DNA of 64,000 nucleotides from Leptospira wolffii serovar Khorat str. Khorat-H2 (GTDB taxonomy: Bacteria; Spirochaetota; Leptospiria; Leptospirales; Leptospiraceae), in assembly GCF_000306115.2 (NCBI RefSeq), contig NZ_AKWX02000023.1, forward strand, positions 508,603 to 572,602, given 5' to 3'. Numbering within the stretch: position 1 is the stretch's first letter; each line of letters begins with the position of its first letter. Of this stretch, positions 9,635 to 18,921 are shown piece after piece. The notes under the pieces were generated by a model. It had not been told where the DNA came from. It saw nothing but the letters and a program-made list of their open reading frames with translations, and searched no databases. The position numbers and the translations under genes are program-made.

Positions 9635-11038
9635 ATGGCGGAACAATACGACGTATTAGTTATAGGATCCGGACCGGGGGGATACGTAAATGCGATCCGG
9701 TCCGCGCAACTCGGACTGAAAACCGGAATTATAGAAAAAAGAAAAACCTTGGGAGGCACCTGCTTGAACGTGGGTTGTATTCCTTCCAAGGCCCTATTGG
9801 ATTCTTCGGAAGAATACCACAAGGTCTTGCATAAGGCTCAGGATCACGGAATCGGAGTCGGTAAAGTCACTCTAGACTTGAACAAGCTCATGGACCGCAA
9901 GAATAACGTGGTCAAAGAAGTTACCGATGGGGTCGACTACCTTATGAAGAAGAACAAAATCACTCGTTACGAGGGTTTTGGAAAACTTCTCGGCGACGGG
10001 CAAGTGGAAGTCGCTTTGAACGACGGCAAGAAGGAAGTCCTTTCCGCAAAGCATATCGTTTTGGCTACTGGTTCCGTTCCCATAGATATTCCTAGCCTAC
10101 CCGTGGACGGTAAGACGATTATCACTTCCGACCATGCGATCGATCTGAGAGCCGTCCCTAAAAAATTAGTCGTGATCGGCGCAGGAGTGATCGGTCTGGA
10201 ATTAGGTTCCGTTTGGTCCAGACTCGGTGCGGAAGTTACGGTAGTGGAACTTCTCCCCGGATTACTTCCCAATACGGATAAGTCCTTCGGTAATCTTCTG
10301 CAAAGAAGCTTAGAGGGGCAGGGATTCCAGTTCTTATTCGAGCATAAGGTTCTAGGCGCTACCGCCTCCAAAGGCGGGGCCAAAGTCAAGATCGCCGCTC
10401 CGGATGGAAAAGAATCCGAATTGGATGCGGACGTGGTTCTTGTCGCAGTAGGAAGACGTCCTTTTATAGAAGGGATCGGATTGGATACTGCAGGGGTCGA
10501 ACTAACGGAAAGAAAGAGAATCAAAACGGATTCTCATTTTAAAACCAATGTTCCGGGCATATACGCGATCGGAGACGTGATCGACGGTCCGATGCTTGCT
10601 CATAAAGCCGAAGAAGAAGGCGTTGCCTTGGCGGAATTGATCGCGGGACAGTCCGGTCACGTGAATTACGCTGCGGTTCCCAATGTCATTTATACCTGGC
10701 CGGAAATGGCCTGGGTCGGAAAAGGCGAAGAAGAATTGAAAGCCGCCGGTATCGAATACAAGACCGGCAAATCCTTATTCAAGCCGAACGCAAGAGCCAA
10801 GGCTATGAACGAGGCGGAAGGCCAAGTCAAAATTTTAGCGGATAAAAAAACGGATAAGGTTTTAGGAGCGTTTGTGTTCGGTCCTAGAGCCTCCGATATG
10901 ATCGCAGAATTGGCGGTCGCAGTGGAATTCGGGGCTTCTGCGGAAGACATAGCTCGTTCTTTCCACGCGCATCCTACTCTGGCCGAGGTCATAAAAGAAG
11001 CGGCGATGGCCGTGGATAAGTGGGCGATTCACGCTTAA
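9635..11038 (+). CDS. lpdA: Dihydrolipoyl dehydrogenase (E3)
   Basis: FAD/NAD-dependent E3 subunit that reoxidises the dihydrolipoyl groups of the E2 protein and passes electrons to NAD. A 467-residue protein with the FAD Rossmann motif VIGSGPGGY, the redox disulfide [13 protein letters not shown] (Cys43/Cys48), the NAD motif [10 protein letters not shown], the second FAD contact YAIGDV and the C-terminal active-site HAHPTLAEV. Length and order are standard. It sits 15 bp after sucB and 15 bp before sucA, so E3 is dedicated to, or at least co-expressed with, this complex. Confidence 0.97.
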   Translation: MAEQYDVLVIGSGPGGYVNAIRSAQLGLKTGIIEKRKTLGGTCLNVGCIPSKALLDSSEEYHKVLHKAQDHGIGVGKVTLDLNKLMDRKNNVVKEVTDGVDYLMKKNKITRYEGFGKLLGDGQVEVALNDGKKEVLSAKHIVLATGSVPIDIPSLPVDGKTIITSDHAIDLRAVPKKLVVIGAGVIGLELGSVWSRLGAEVTVVELLPGLLPNTDKSFGNLLQRSLEGQGFQFLFEHKVLGATASKGGAKVKIAAPDGKESELDADVVLVAVGRRPFIEGIGLDTAGVELTERKRIKTDSHFKTNVPGIYAIGDVIDGPMLAHKAEEEGVALAELIAGQSGHVNYAAVPNVIYTWPEMAWVGKGEEELKAAGIEYKTGKSLFKPNARAKAMNEAEGQVKILADKKTDKVLGAFVFGPRASDMIAELAVAVEFGASAEDIARSFHAHPTLAEVIKEAAMAVDKWAIHA

Positions 11039-11053
11039 GGGGAGATTCCTGGA

Positions 11054-13825
11054 ATGAAAATCGAACAACTCATGGCATTATACGGAGAGAACGGAGCGCT
11101 TCTCGAAGAACTTTACGAAAAGTTTAAGAAGGATCCGAATTCTCTGGACCGGGACTGGACCCTCTTCTTCCAAGAAGTGGAAACCAACGGCGTTTACCCT
11201 CAGAACGGAACCAACGGAAACGGGAACGGCAAGAGCGCCGTATCTACTTCCTTTACCGACGCTCAGGCGGGTTCCATCAGAGAGATGGGGATCATCAACC
11301 TTCTCAACGCCTATCGGAGGCAAGGACACTTAGCTGCAAAGTTGGATCCTCTCGGAATTTCCCAACCCAACCGCAAGTTCATAGATTCTAAATTGGGAAA
11401 TCTGACTCCTACGGACTTGGATACGGTAGTCGACACCCAGAATCCTTCTCTAGGTCGTGCGAAACTGAAAGACGTAGTGGCTTGGTTTGAAAAAGCATAC
11501 TGTAGCACCGTAGGTTACGAGCAATACTATCTAGTAAACGACGAAGAGAGAGAATGGCTCCAAAACCAGATCGAATCCGCAGAGTTCCATGCTCCTCTTC
11601 CTAAGAGCGTTCGCCTTAGAGTCTTCGAAAAGCTTTTCCAAGCCGACCATCTCGAAACCTTCCTTGCTAAGAAATACGTAGGTAAGAAGCGCTTCTCCCT
11701 GGAAGGAGGAGAGAGCATGATTCCCATGCTGGATACGATCGTGGAAGAAGCCGGCCGTTTCAAAATGGACGGACTCGTGATCGGAATGGCTCACAGGGGA
11801 CGTTTGAACGTACTAGTGAACGTGATCGAGAAGCCTGCGTCCTTGGTATTCGCCGAGTTCGAGGAAAAATCCGATAAGGGCGCTCAGAATTACGCGGACG
11901 TAAAATACCATTTGGGTTATTCCAATAGCAAAATGACCGCCAGCGGTAAGGAAGTGAAGCTTTCTTTAGCGTTTAACCCGAGCCACTTGGAAGCGGTGAA
12001 TCCGGTCGTCACTGGATCCGTACGTGCCCGCCAAGAGCAGTACGGAGACCAGGACAGATCCAAGTTCATGCCGATTACCATTCACGGGGACGCGGCATTC
12101 GCGGGTCAGGGCGTGGTCGCGGAGACCATCAACCTGATGAATCTGGACGGGTATACGACAGGCGGAACCTTCCATATCGTTATCAATAACCAAATCGGGT
12201 TTACGACTCTTCCTAACGAGTCCCGGTCCACGTTATATGCCACCGATTTGGCCAAAGGATACCAGATCCCGATCGTTCACGTGAACGGAGACGATCCGGA
12301 AGCCGTTTATCGAGTCACAAAACTCGGAATGGAATATCGCCAAAAGTTCAAGAAAGACTTCATCATCGATTTGATCTGTTACCGACGATTGGGCCATAAC
12401 GAGACGGACGAACCCGCATTCACTCAGCCTAAGATGTATTCCATCATTAAGAGTCATCCTACCACCGCTCAGATCTACGAAAGAAAGCTGATCGCGGACG
12501 GAGATATCAGCGCCGAAGAATTGGATTTTATCAAGAACGGTTCCGCTCAAGGACTCGAGGATTCTTTCCAAAGAGCCAAAGAGCAGGACATTAAAATGAA
12601 AGTCGATACTATGCAAGGTGTTTGGGCGAAATATTCCAAAGAGCCTTTGGATAGCGGCACGGCGACTTCCCTCTTGGCCGAACAAATAGACCGGATCGTT
12701 AAAGCGATTACCACGGTTCCTGCAGGCTTCACTCCGAACGCCAAACTCGTAAAACTTCTGCAAAGCCGTAAGGAAATGGCGGAAGGTAAGATTCCTTTGG
12801 ATTACGGAATGGCGGAGGCACTTTCTTTCGGTTCTATTCTGGAGAACGGATTCAGAGTTCGTCTTTCCGGGCAGGACAGCCAGAGGGGAACTTTCTCCCA
12901 TAGACATGCGGTTCTTGTGGATATAAACGACGGATCCAAGTATATAGGACTCAATCATATCTCCGAGAAGCAAGCGAAGGCGGAAGTGGTGAATTCTTCT
13001 CTTTCCGAATTCTCCGTTCTAGGTTTCGAATACGGCTATTCTCTCTCCGATCCGAGCGCTCTCGTTCTTTGGGAAGCGCAGTTCGGGGACTTTGCAAATA
13101 ATACTCAGGTGATTTTCGACCAATTTCTTTCCAGCTCGGAAGTGAAATGGCAGAGAATGTCGGGACTCGTGGTTCTTCTTCCTCACGGATACGAAGGGCA
13201 GGGACCGGAGCATAGTTCCGGAAGAATAGAAAGGTTCCTACAACTCTGCGCGGATAATAATATGCAGGTGGCAAACTGTACCAATGCGGCTCAGTATTTC
13301 CACCTTCTCCGCAGACAGATCCTCAGGAATTTCCGTAAACCTCTCATTATCTTCACTCCTAAATCGCTTCTTCGTTTTCCGGGGGCATTGTCTCCGATCG
13401 AGGATCTGCTTAAGGGAGCCTTCCGCGAAGTTCTTCCCGATTCGGGGGACCTGAAAGCGGACAAAGTGGAGAAGGTGATTTTCAGCTTCGGAAAGGTATA
13501 TTACGATCTTCTCAAGTATCGCGACGAGAATAAAGTGCAAAACACCGCTCTCATTCGCGTCGAGCAAGTGTATCCTTTCCCCGGTGCTGCGATTCAGGAA
13601 GTTCTGAAGACCTATAAAAACGCCAAGAATTTCGTTTGGTGTCAGGAAGAGCCTAAGAATCAAGGTGCATGGACTTTCGTAAGGGATCGCATGGAAGAAG
13701 TGTTACCTTCTTCCTCCAAACTGAAATACGCGGGAAGAAAAGAATCCGCAAGCCCTGCGGCGGGCCATATGAAGGTTCACGCTCAAGAGCAGGAACAACT
13801 CGTTTCCGACGCGTATTCAGCCTAA
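11054..13825 (+). CDS. sucA: 2-Oxoglutarate dehydrogenase E1 component
   Basis: Thiamine-diphosphate E1 that decarboxylates 2-oxoglutarate and succinylates the E2 lipoyl group. The 923-residue length is normal. The N-terminal segment contains FFQEVE and [20 protein letters not shown], then [23 protein letters not shown], the ThDP-binding run [15 protein letters not shown]...NNQIGFTT, and the C-terminal region with [17 protein letters not shown] and [11 protein letters not shown] Gly/Asn-rich linker (residues about 50-60) follows the first helix. RBS GGGGAGA precedes the ATG. The operon order E2-E3-E1 differs from the common E1-E2-E3. Confidence 0.97.
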   Translation: MKIEQLMALYGENGALLEELYEKFKKDPNSLDRDWTLFFQEVETNGVYPQNGTNGNGNGKSAVSTSFTDAQAGSIREMGIINLLNAYRRQGHLAAKLDPLGISQPNRKFIDSKLGNLTPTDLDTVVDTQNPSLGRAKLKDVVAWFEKAYCSTVGYEQYYLVNDEEREWLQNQIESAEFHAPLPKSVRLRVFEKLFQADHLETFLAKKYVGKKRFSLEGGESMIPMLDTIVEEAGRFKMDGLVIGMAHRGRLNVLVNVIEKPASLVFAEFEEKSDKGAQNYADVKYHLGYSNSKMTASGKEVKLSLAFNPSHLEAVNPVVTGSVRARQEQYGDQDRSKFMPITIHGDAAFAGQGVVAETINLMNLDGYTTGGTFHIVINNQIGFTTLPNESRSTLYATDLAKGYQIPIVHVNGDDPEAVYRVTKLGMEYRQKFKKDFIIDLICYRRLGHNETDEPAFTQPKMYSIIKSHPTTAQIYERKLIADGDISAEELDFIKNGSAQGLEDSFQRAKEQDIKMKVDTMQGVWAKYSKEPLDSGTATSLLAEQIDRIVKAITTVPAGFTPNAKLVKLLQSRKEMAEGKIPLDYGMAEALSFGSILENGFRVRLSGQDSQRGTFSHRHAVLVDINDGSKYIGLNHISEKQAKAEVVNSSLSEFSVLGFEYGYSLSDPSALVLWEAQFGDFANNTQVIFDQFLSSSEVKWQRMSGLVVLLPHGYEGQGPEHSSGRIERFLQLCADNNMQVANCTNAAQYFHLLRRQILRNFRKPLIIFTPKSLLRFPGALSPIEDLLKGAFREVLPDSGDLKADKVEKVIFSFGKVYYDLLKYRDENKVQNTALIRVEQVYPFPGAAIQEVLKTYKNAKNFVWCQEEPKNQGAWTFVRDRMEEVLPSSSKLKYAGRKESASPAAGHMKVHAQEQEQLVSDAYSA

Positions 13826-13833
13826 GCGATTAG

Positions 13834-14232
13834 ATGTCGAATAACGTAGGAGAACCGGTCCTACTCGCTCTAATCTTTGCGGATAGGGTGATAACCGAGG
13901 ATAACGGGAAAAAAGGGATCCTAGGAACTTTCACAAAGTTCTTCGCTCAGCAATTTCCCGTGGTCTTTCCTCCTTGGGGGATCTATGTATGCGTTACGAA
14001 TCTGACTCCGGGGGATCATGAATTTTCCCTGGAGTTGGAGCACGCGGATACCGGCGAAAAGGTCCTAGGCGTGGGAGGAAATATCCGGGTCAATAACGGG
14101 GCCGAACCGGTCGAAATCACCATCCCAATTCCTCATGCCGTATTTCCGAAAGAGGGTCGTTATATTCTTCTTTTAAAGATAGGCTCCGAAATCGTGGGGA
14201 GTCGACCTCTCTGGGTGGATAAGCTTCCTTAA
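13834..14232 (+). CDS. DUF6941-family protein
   Basis: A 132-residue cytosolic protein of unknown function. The opening (ALIFADRVITEDNGKKGILGTF) matches the pattern of the DUF6941 family: a small beta-sandwich-like protein with ADR and NGK motifs, then VCVTNLTPGDHEFSLEL and a C-terminal GRYILLLKIGSEIVGSRPL. No signal peptide or membrane segment. It lies 8 bp after the sucA stop and so reads as the last gene of the dehydrogenase operon, although nothing in the sequence shows a role in the complex. The family assignment is from memory of its N-terminal pattern. Confidence 0.65.
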   Translation: MSNNVGEPVLLALIFADRVITEDNGKKGILGTFTKFFAQQFPVVFPPWGIYVCVTNLTPGDHEFSLELEHADTGEKVLGVGGNIRVNNGAEPVEITIPIPHAVFPKEGRYILLLKIGSEIVGSRPLWVDKLP

Positions 14233-14287
14233 ATTCCGCTCTTATACAAGATCCGGTCAAAAATTAATTTACATATATCGCCTGTCC

Positions 14288-14334
14288 TCAAGACGAAACT
14301 TCCTTTTGACATCAAAATGCCAATTTTGTCTTGA
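14288..14334 (+). promoter_or_regulatory. Candidate promoter/operator upstream of the sensor-kinase operon
   Basis: Inverted arms TCAAGAC (14288-14294) and GTCTTGA (14328-14334) enclose a consensus-like -35 box TTGACA (14306-14311) and an inner palindrome CAAAATGCCAATTTTG. A -10 box is not convincing. The site is 87-133 bp upstream of the kinase start at 14421. The symmetry suggests a regulator-binding site over a promoter; this is inference from sequence pattern alone. Confidence 0.35.
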
Positions 14335-14420
14335 TTTCGGTATTCGCCAACTGTAGTCTATTGGTCCGTAATTAAGGAACCCTTATATTACGAAAGTATC
14401 GGAAATCCAAGGGCAGGCGT

Positions 14421-16301
14421 ATGAATCTTTCCGAAAGAGAGTTTTCGGACTTAATCGTAGAAAATTCCCAAGACGCTTTCATTATACTTTCGCAGGACGG
14501 GATGATTCGTTTCTGGAACCAAGGAGCCGAGTCTCTTTTCGGTTATTCGAGATCCGAAGTCAAGGATCATTTGATGGACGAGATTCTGATCCCCGAAGGC
14601 GCATTCTATACGAATACTGCGGAGATCATCCGCCAAACATTAGTTAAAGGAATATTCTCCTACGAATGTTCCTGTAAGAGAAAGGACGGTTCCCTGGTTC
14701 TTGTGGATTCTCTCGCCAAGTCCGTTCGGAATGAAGAGAGCGGAGAATCTTTCATCTCCCTGGTAAAGAGAGATATTACTTTGAATAAAGCTTTGAGGGA
14801 CGCTAAGTTGATCGAAGCCAGATTCAAGGGAATCTTAGAGTCCTTACCGGATTCCATAGTGATGGTGAACGACACGGGAAGCATCGTTTTCGTAAACGAA
14901 CAGGCGTTGAGAATGTTCGAATACGAGCGGGAGGAACTTTTAGGTAAAGCGATAGAAGTCCTGCTTCCAGAACGTTTCCGAGAGAATCATATCCTACACA
15001 GAACCAAATATTTTTCCCAACTCCGAACCAGATCCATGGGTGTAGGTTTGGAACTTTTCGGTAGGAGATCCAACGGTACGGAATTCCCGGTGGAAATCAG
15101 TTTGAGCCCTTATCAAACGGAGGAAACTACCCTAGTCCTAAGCGCTATCCGGGATATCCGGGAAAGAATCAAGGCCGAGGCGAAGTTTAGAGGCTTATTG
15201 GAATCCGCCCCCGATGCGGTAGTGATCGTAAATCGGGAAGGAAAGATCGTACTCATCAATTCTCAGACCGAAAAATTATTCGGATACCCTAGAGAAGAAC
15301 TCCTACAAAAGTCCGTGGAGGTTTTGATTCCGGTTCGTTATCGCGAGACCCACTCCAAGAATCGCACCGGTTTTTTCTTCGATCCCAAGGTGCGGGGAAT
15401 GGGAAGCGGATTGGAATTGTACGGATTGAGAAAGGACGGGAGCGAATTTCCGGTGGAGATCAGCTTAAGTCCTTTGGAGACCGAGGAAGGAATCCTGGTC
15501 TCCAGTTCCATCCGGGATATCACCGAAAGAAAAGCTCAGGAAGAATTTCGTAGAGCAGCATTAGAAGAACAGAATAAAAGAATCCAGGAGACTGCCCGTC
15601 TCAAAAGCGAATTTCTCGCGAACATGTCCCATGAACTACGTACCCCGTTGAACGGAATTATCGGATTCTCCGAACTCTTATCTGACGAAAGACCGGGATC
15701 TTTGAATTCCAAACAGAAGGAATATTTGTCGGATATATTGAATAGCGCCAATCATCTTTTGAAATTGATCAACGACGTGTTGGATTTGGCGAAAGTCGAA
15801 TCCGGAAAGATGGAATTGTTTCCAGAGGAACTTTCCCTCAGGACGGCTATCAAGGAAGTATCTTCGGTCCTTAGTCCTTTCGTAAAGAAGAAGAGGATAA
15901 GTATTTCGGTCGAGGTGGCCAACGAGGCGGATTCCGTCCACTGGGATCACCAAAAGATCAAACAGATTCTCTATAATATTCTATCGAATGCGGTCAAGTT
16001 CAGTCATGATACGGGCGATGTGCGCGTATTCATAGATTCGGCGGCCGATAACCGAATCCGGATGAGATTCGAGGACGACGGAATCGGTATACGAAGAGAG
16101 GACCAAGGAAAACTTTTCGTCGAATTTCAACAGATCGACAGCGGGGCGAATCGCCAATACCAGGGGACAGGCTTGGGATTAGCTCTTACTAAACGAATCG
16201 TGGAACTCATGGGAGGGACGATCGAAATGGAAAGCGAATTAGGAAAAGGCTCCGTTTTTACGATACTTTTGCCTAGAACTACGCCGGAGAACGGGAGATG
16301 A
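14421..16301 (+). CDS. PAS-domain sensor histidine kinase
   Basis: A soluble 626-residue sensor kinase; no membrane segment is seen. Three PAS domains precede the kinase core: PAS1 (about 5-120), PAS2 (133-250) and PAS3 (255-372). PAS2 and PAS3 are clearly a tandem duplication ([20 protein letters not shown] against [20 protein letters not shown], each with a following GLEL and [10 protein letters not shown]). HisKA has [12 protein letters not shown] (His404), and the ATPase domain has N, G1 and G2 boxes, including [19 protein letters not shown]. There is no attached receiver; the single-domain receiver gene starts one base after the stop and is the likely partner. Signal unknown. Confidence 0.9.
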   Translation: MNLSEREFSDLIVENSQDAFIILSQDGMIRFWNQGAESLFGYSRSEVKDHLMDEILIPEGAFYTNTAEIIRQTLVKGIFSYECSCKRKDGSLVLVDSLAKSVRNEESGESFISLVKRDITLNKALRDAKLIEARFKGILESLPDSIVMVNDTGSIVFVNEQALRMFEYEREELLGKAIEVLLPERFRENHILHRTKYFSQLRTRSMGVGLELFGRRSNGTEFPVEISLSPYQTEETTLVLSAIRDIRERIKAEAKFRGLLESAPDAVVIVNREGKIVLINSQTEKLFGYPREELLQKSVEVLIPVRYRETHSKNRTGFFFDPKVRGMGSGLELYGLRKDGSEFPVEISLSPLETEEGILVSSSIRDITERKAQEEFRRAALEEQNKRIQETARLKSEFLANMSHELRTPLNGIIGFSELLSDERPGSLNSKQKEYLSDILNSANHLLKLINDVLDLAKVESGKMELFPEELSLRTAIKEVSSVLSPFVKKKRISISVEVANEADSVHWDHQKIKQILYNILSNAVKFSHDTGDVRVFIDSAADNRIRMRFEDDGIGIRREDQGKLFVEFQQIDSGANRQYQGTGLGLALTKRIVELMGGTIEMESELGKGSVFTILLPRTTPENGR

Positions 16302-16302
16302 T

Positions 16303-16680
16303 ATGCTCGCTAAAGTTCTCGTTGTGGACGACAATCCGGTGAATTTAAAACTAGCCTGCGAATTATTAGAGATGGAAGGATTTCTCGTAGCTAGAGCGAC
16401 TAACGCGGAAGAGGCCATCGGGGCCGTTTATGCTGAGTTTCCCGATCTCATTCTGATGGATTTGGAGTTGCCAGGGACGGACGGATTGAGTCTGACTCGA
16501 ATATTTAAAGGGGATGAAAAAACGAGGAGAATTCCAATCGTCGCGATCACCGCTTTCGCTATGAAGGGAGACGCTCAAAAAGCCTACGCTGCCGGCTGCG
16601 ACGGTTATATAACGAAACCGATAGACACCCGCAAGTTTACGAAGCAGATATCCGATTTCCTAAGGGGAGATACTTTATGA
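16303..16680 (+). CDS. Single-domain response regulator (DivK/CheY-like)
   Basis: A stand-alone 125-residue receiver domain with acidic pair VVDDN, phosphoacceptor D53 in LILMDLELPG, the conserved Thr/Ala switch (VAITAFAMKGD) and Lys105 in TKPID. No output domain is attached, so it must act by protein contact or as a phosphorelay intermediate, as DivK-type proteins do. It lies between two histidine kinase genes: it starts 1 bp after the first and shares ATGA with the second, so it is expected to take phosphate from one or both. The ALxxG-type switch region and length are typical of DivK. Confidence 0.92.
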   Translation: MLAKVLVVDDNPVNLKLACELLEMEGFLVARATNAEEAIGAVYAEFPDLILMDLELPGTDGLSLTRIFKGDEKTRRIPIVAITAFAMKGDAQKAYAAGCDGYITKPIDTRKFTKQISDFLRGDTL

Positions 16681-18776
16681 TCATTCTGATTGTGGACGAT
16701 AGTTTTCAAAATCGTAAGCTTCTTGCGGCCCAATTGGAAAGAGAAGACCGCAAAATTCTGACCTCTGCAAACGGAGTGGAGGCTTTGGAAATACTGGAAA
16801 AAATGGAGGTGGATCTCATCATTTCGGACATTCTGATGCCTCAAATGGACGGATACCAATTTTGTTCCAACGTTAAGCAGAATGAGAAATGGAAAAGCAT
16901 CCCTTTCATAATCTATACCGCAACATACACGTCTTCCTCCGACGAAAAGTTATCCTTCGATCTCGGGGCGGATGCTTTTATTAAGAAACCCGCCTCTTCC
17001 AAATTCATAGAGGAAACCTTGGAAAAGCTTTTAAAGAATCCCAGACCTAGCCGCGCTCCTAAAGCTTTGGCTTTGGATCCGGGGCCGATGAAACAATACA
17101 ATCACCGATTGGTGGAAAAGTTGGAGGAGAAGAATTACGAGCTTCTTAGGCGTAGCGAAGAACTCGGCATGGAAATCGAAGAGAGAATAAAAGCCGAAAC
17201 GTTAACGAAAGAGAGCGAGAAGCTCTTCGAAGAATTGACCGAGGCGATCCGTGAAGTCTTTTGGATGACCAGTGTCTCTAAGAATGAGATCGTTTATATT
17301 AGCAGGGGATATGAGGAAATATGGGGCAGATCCAGGCAAAGTCTATACGATAATCCCATTTCTTGGTTGGAATCGGTTCATCCCGACGATCGGGACCGGG
17401 TATTCACAAACTCTAAAGAAAAGCAGATCAATGGAGAATACAAAGAGGAATATAGAATTATACGTCCGGACGGACAGTTGCGTTGGATCAGCGATCGCGC
17501 CTTCCCCGTCAGGAACGAAAAAGGAGAAGTCGTAAGAGTCGCAGGAATCGCCGAGGATATTACCGAGAAAAAGATCAAGGAAGAGCAACTCAAGGAAGCG
17601 GAGATCAAGAAGTCGGAGTTGGAAAGCCAATTGATTCAAGCTCAAAAATTGGAGAGTCTAGGAACTCTTGCGAGCGGAATCGCTCACGATTTCAATAATA
17701 TTCTTTCTATCATCATGGGTCATACCTCCGTCTTGAGTTTAAATCGGGAGAATCCGGAAAAATTCACTCAACATGTATTCGCGCTTCAAAAGGCGGCGGA
17801 GAGAGGGGCGTCCCTTGTTCGTCAGTTATTGACCTTCGCCCGTAAGACGGAATTTCGCTTGGAGTTCCTGCATCTGAATGATATCATATTAGAGATTGTT
17901 AAATTGATTTCTCAGACTTTTCCTAAGAATCTGGTGCTGGAACTGGATCTGAAGGAGAATCTTCCCAAATTAAAGATGGATTCGAATCAAATCCATCAGG
18001 TAATCCTGAATCTATGTGTAAACGCACGAGACGCCATGCCGAAGGGAGGTAAACTCAGGATAGAGACTTCGGAAACCGATTTTAGGGAAATAAAAGCCGG
18101 GTATTCCAAGAGCAAGGCGGATCGTTACGTACTGCTGAGAATTACGGATAACGGATCCGGAATGGACGAGAAGATTAAGAATCGGATTTTCGAACCTTTC
18201 TTTACCACAAAGGAAATCGGAAAAGGAACCGGATTGGGACTCGCACTCGCCTATAGCGTTATAGAAAATCATAAGGGTTGGATCGAGGTGAAATCAGCGT
18301 TAGGCGAAGGCACCAGTTTTTCCATTTTTCTACCGGTGCAAAAAGATAAGACGGAACTTACGATTAAATCTCAGCTTTCGGAGGAGGGGGCAGCCGATTC
18401 CGGAGGCGATGAGGTCATTCTTCTCATAGAAGACGAGGATCTTTTGCGGGATATGCTTTTCTCACTTCTCGAATCGAAAGGATATAAGGTTCATACTGCA
18501 AAGGACGGGGAAGAAGGTTTGGAAAAATTCCTGATCCACCATTCCGAAATACGTTTGGTTTTTACCGATTTGGGACTTCCCAAGTTAGGAGGGGAAGAGG
18601 TGGTAAAGCGAATCCGTGCGATTCACTCTTCCGTCAAAATCATTCTCGCCAGCGGTTTCATCGAGCCTGGAATAAAATCCTCCTTGGAGGATCTAGGGGT
18701 GAATTTGTTCCTACAAAAACCGTATATGGGAAACGATGTGCTGACCGGAATTCGATCGGTTCTAGACGAGGATTAG
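16677..18776 (+). CDS. Hybrid histidine kinase (REC-PAS-HisKA-HATPase-REC)
   Basis: A 699-residue cytosolic hybrid kinase. An N-terminal receiver (1-120, D51 in SDILMPQMDG, KKPAS lysine) is followed by a coiled region (about 140-180), one PAS/PAC domain (185-300), a second coiled linker, HisKA with LASGIAHDFNNILS (His337), an ATPase domain with [14 protein letters not shown], and a C-terminal receiver with FTDLGLPKLGG. The HDFNNIL form of the H-box is typical of NtrB-like hybrid kinases. Overlap ATGA with the single receiver gene shows a tight operon. A strong terminator follows at 18796, ending the unit. Confidence 0.92.
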   Translation: MIILIVDDSFQNRKLLAAQLEREDRKILTSANGVEALEILEKMEVDLIISDILMPQMDGYQFCSNVKQNEKWKSIPFIIYTATYTSSSDEKLSFDLGADAFIKKPASSKFIEETLEKLLKNPRPSRAPKALALDPGPMKQYNHRLVEKLEEKNYELLRRSEELGMEIEERIKAETLTKESEKLFEELTEAIREVFWMTSVSKNEIVYISRGYEEIWGRSRQSLYDNPISWLESVHPDDRDRVFTNSKEKQINGEYKEEYRIIRPDGQLRWISDRAFPVRNEKGEVVRVAGIAEDITEKKIKEEQLKEAEIKKSELESQLIQAQKLESLGTLASGIAHDFNNILSIIMGHTSVLSLNRENPEKFTQHVFALQKAAERGASLVRQLLTFARKTEFRLEFLHLNDIILEIVKLISQTFPKNLVLELDLKENLPKLKMDSNQIHQVILNLCVNARDAMPKGGKLRIETSETDFREIKAGYSKSKADRYVLLRITDNGSGMDEKIKNRIFEPFFTTKEIGKGTGLGLALAYSVIENHKGWIEVKSALGEGTSFSIFLPVQKDKTELTIKSQLSEEGAADSGGDEVILLIEDEDLLRDMLFSLLESKGYKVHTAKDGEEGLEKFLIHHSEIRLVFTDLGLPKLGGEEVVKRIRAIHSSVKIILASGFIEPGIKSSLEDLGVNLFLQKPYMGNDVLTGIRSVLDED

Positions 18777-18795
18777 ATTTCCGAAGGGGTATGCG

Positions 18796-18822
18796 ATGCG
18801 GCCGTTCTCGGCCGCATTTTTT
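18796..18822 (+). terminator. Intrinsic terminator after the two-component operon
   Basis: Perfect 9-bp stem ATGCGGCCG / CGGCCGCAT with a TTCT loop, followed immediately by a run of T. It lies 20 bases after the hybrid kinase stop and separates that operon from the SpoIIE-type phosphatase gene. Confidence 0.93.
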
Positions 18823-18868
18823 CAAATATTTGGAAAATTCTTTCCGTTCGAAATAAAATATTGATCTG

Positions 18869-18884
18869 TGTAGCGATTGCTACA
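18869..18884 (+). promoter_or_regulatory. Perfect palindrome TGTAGC-N4-GCTACA upstream of the phosphatase gene
   Basis: TGTAGCGATTGCTACA is a perfect inverted repeat with 6-bp arms, 37 bp before the ATG at 18922, the usual place and shape of a dimeric repressor or activator site. No regulator is identified. Confidence 0.4.
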
Positions 18885-18921
18885 GTTTTGGCTTCATTCT
18901 AAGTGAAAATGAGAAATCCCA

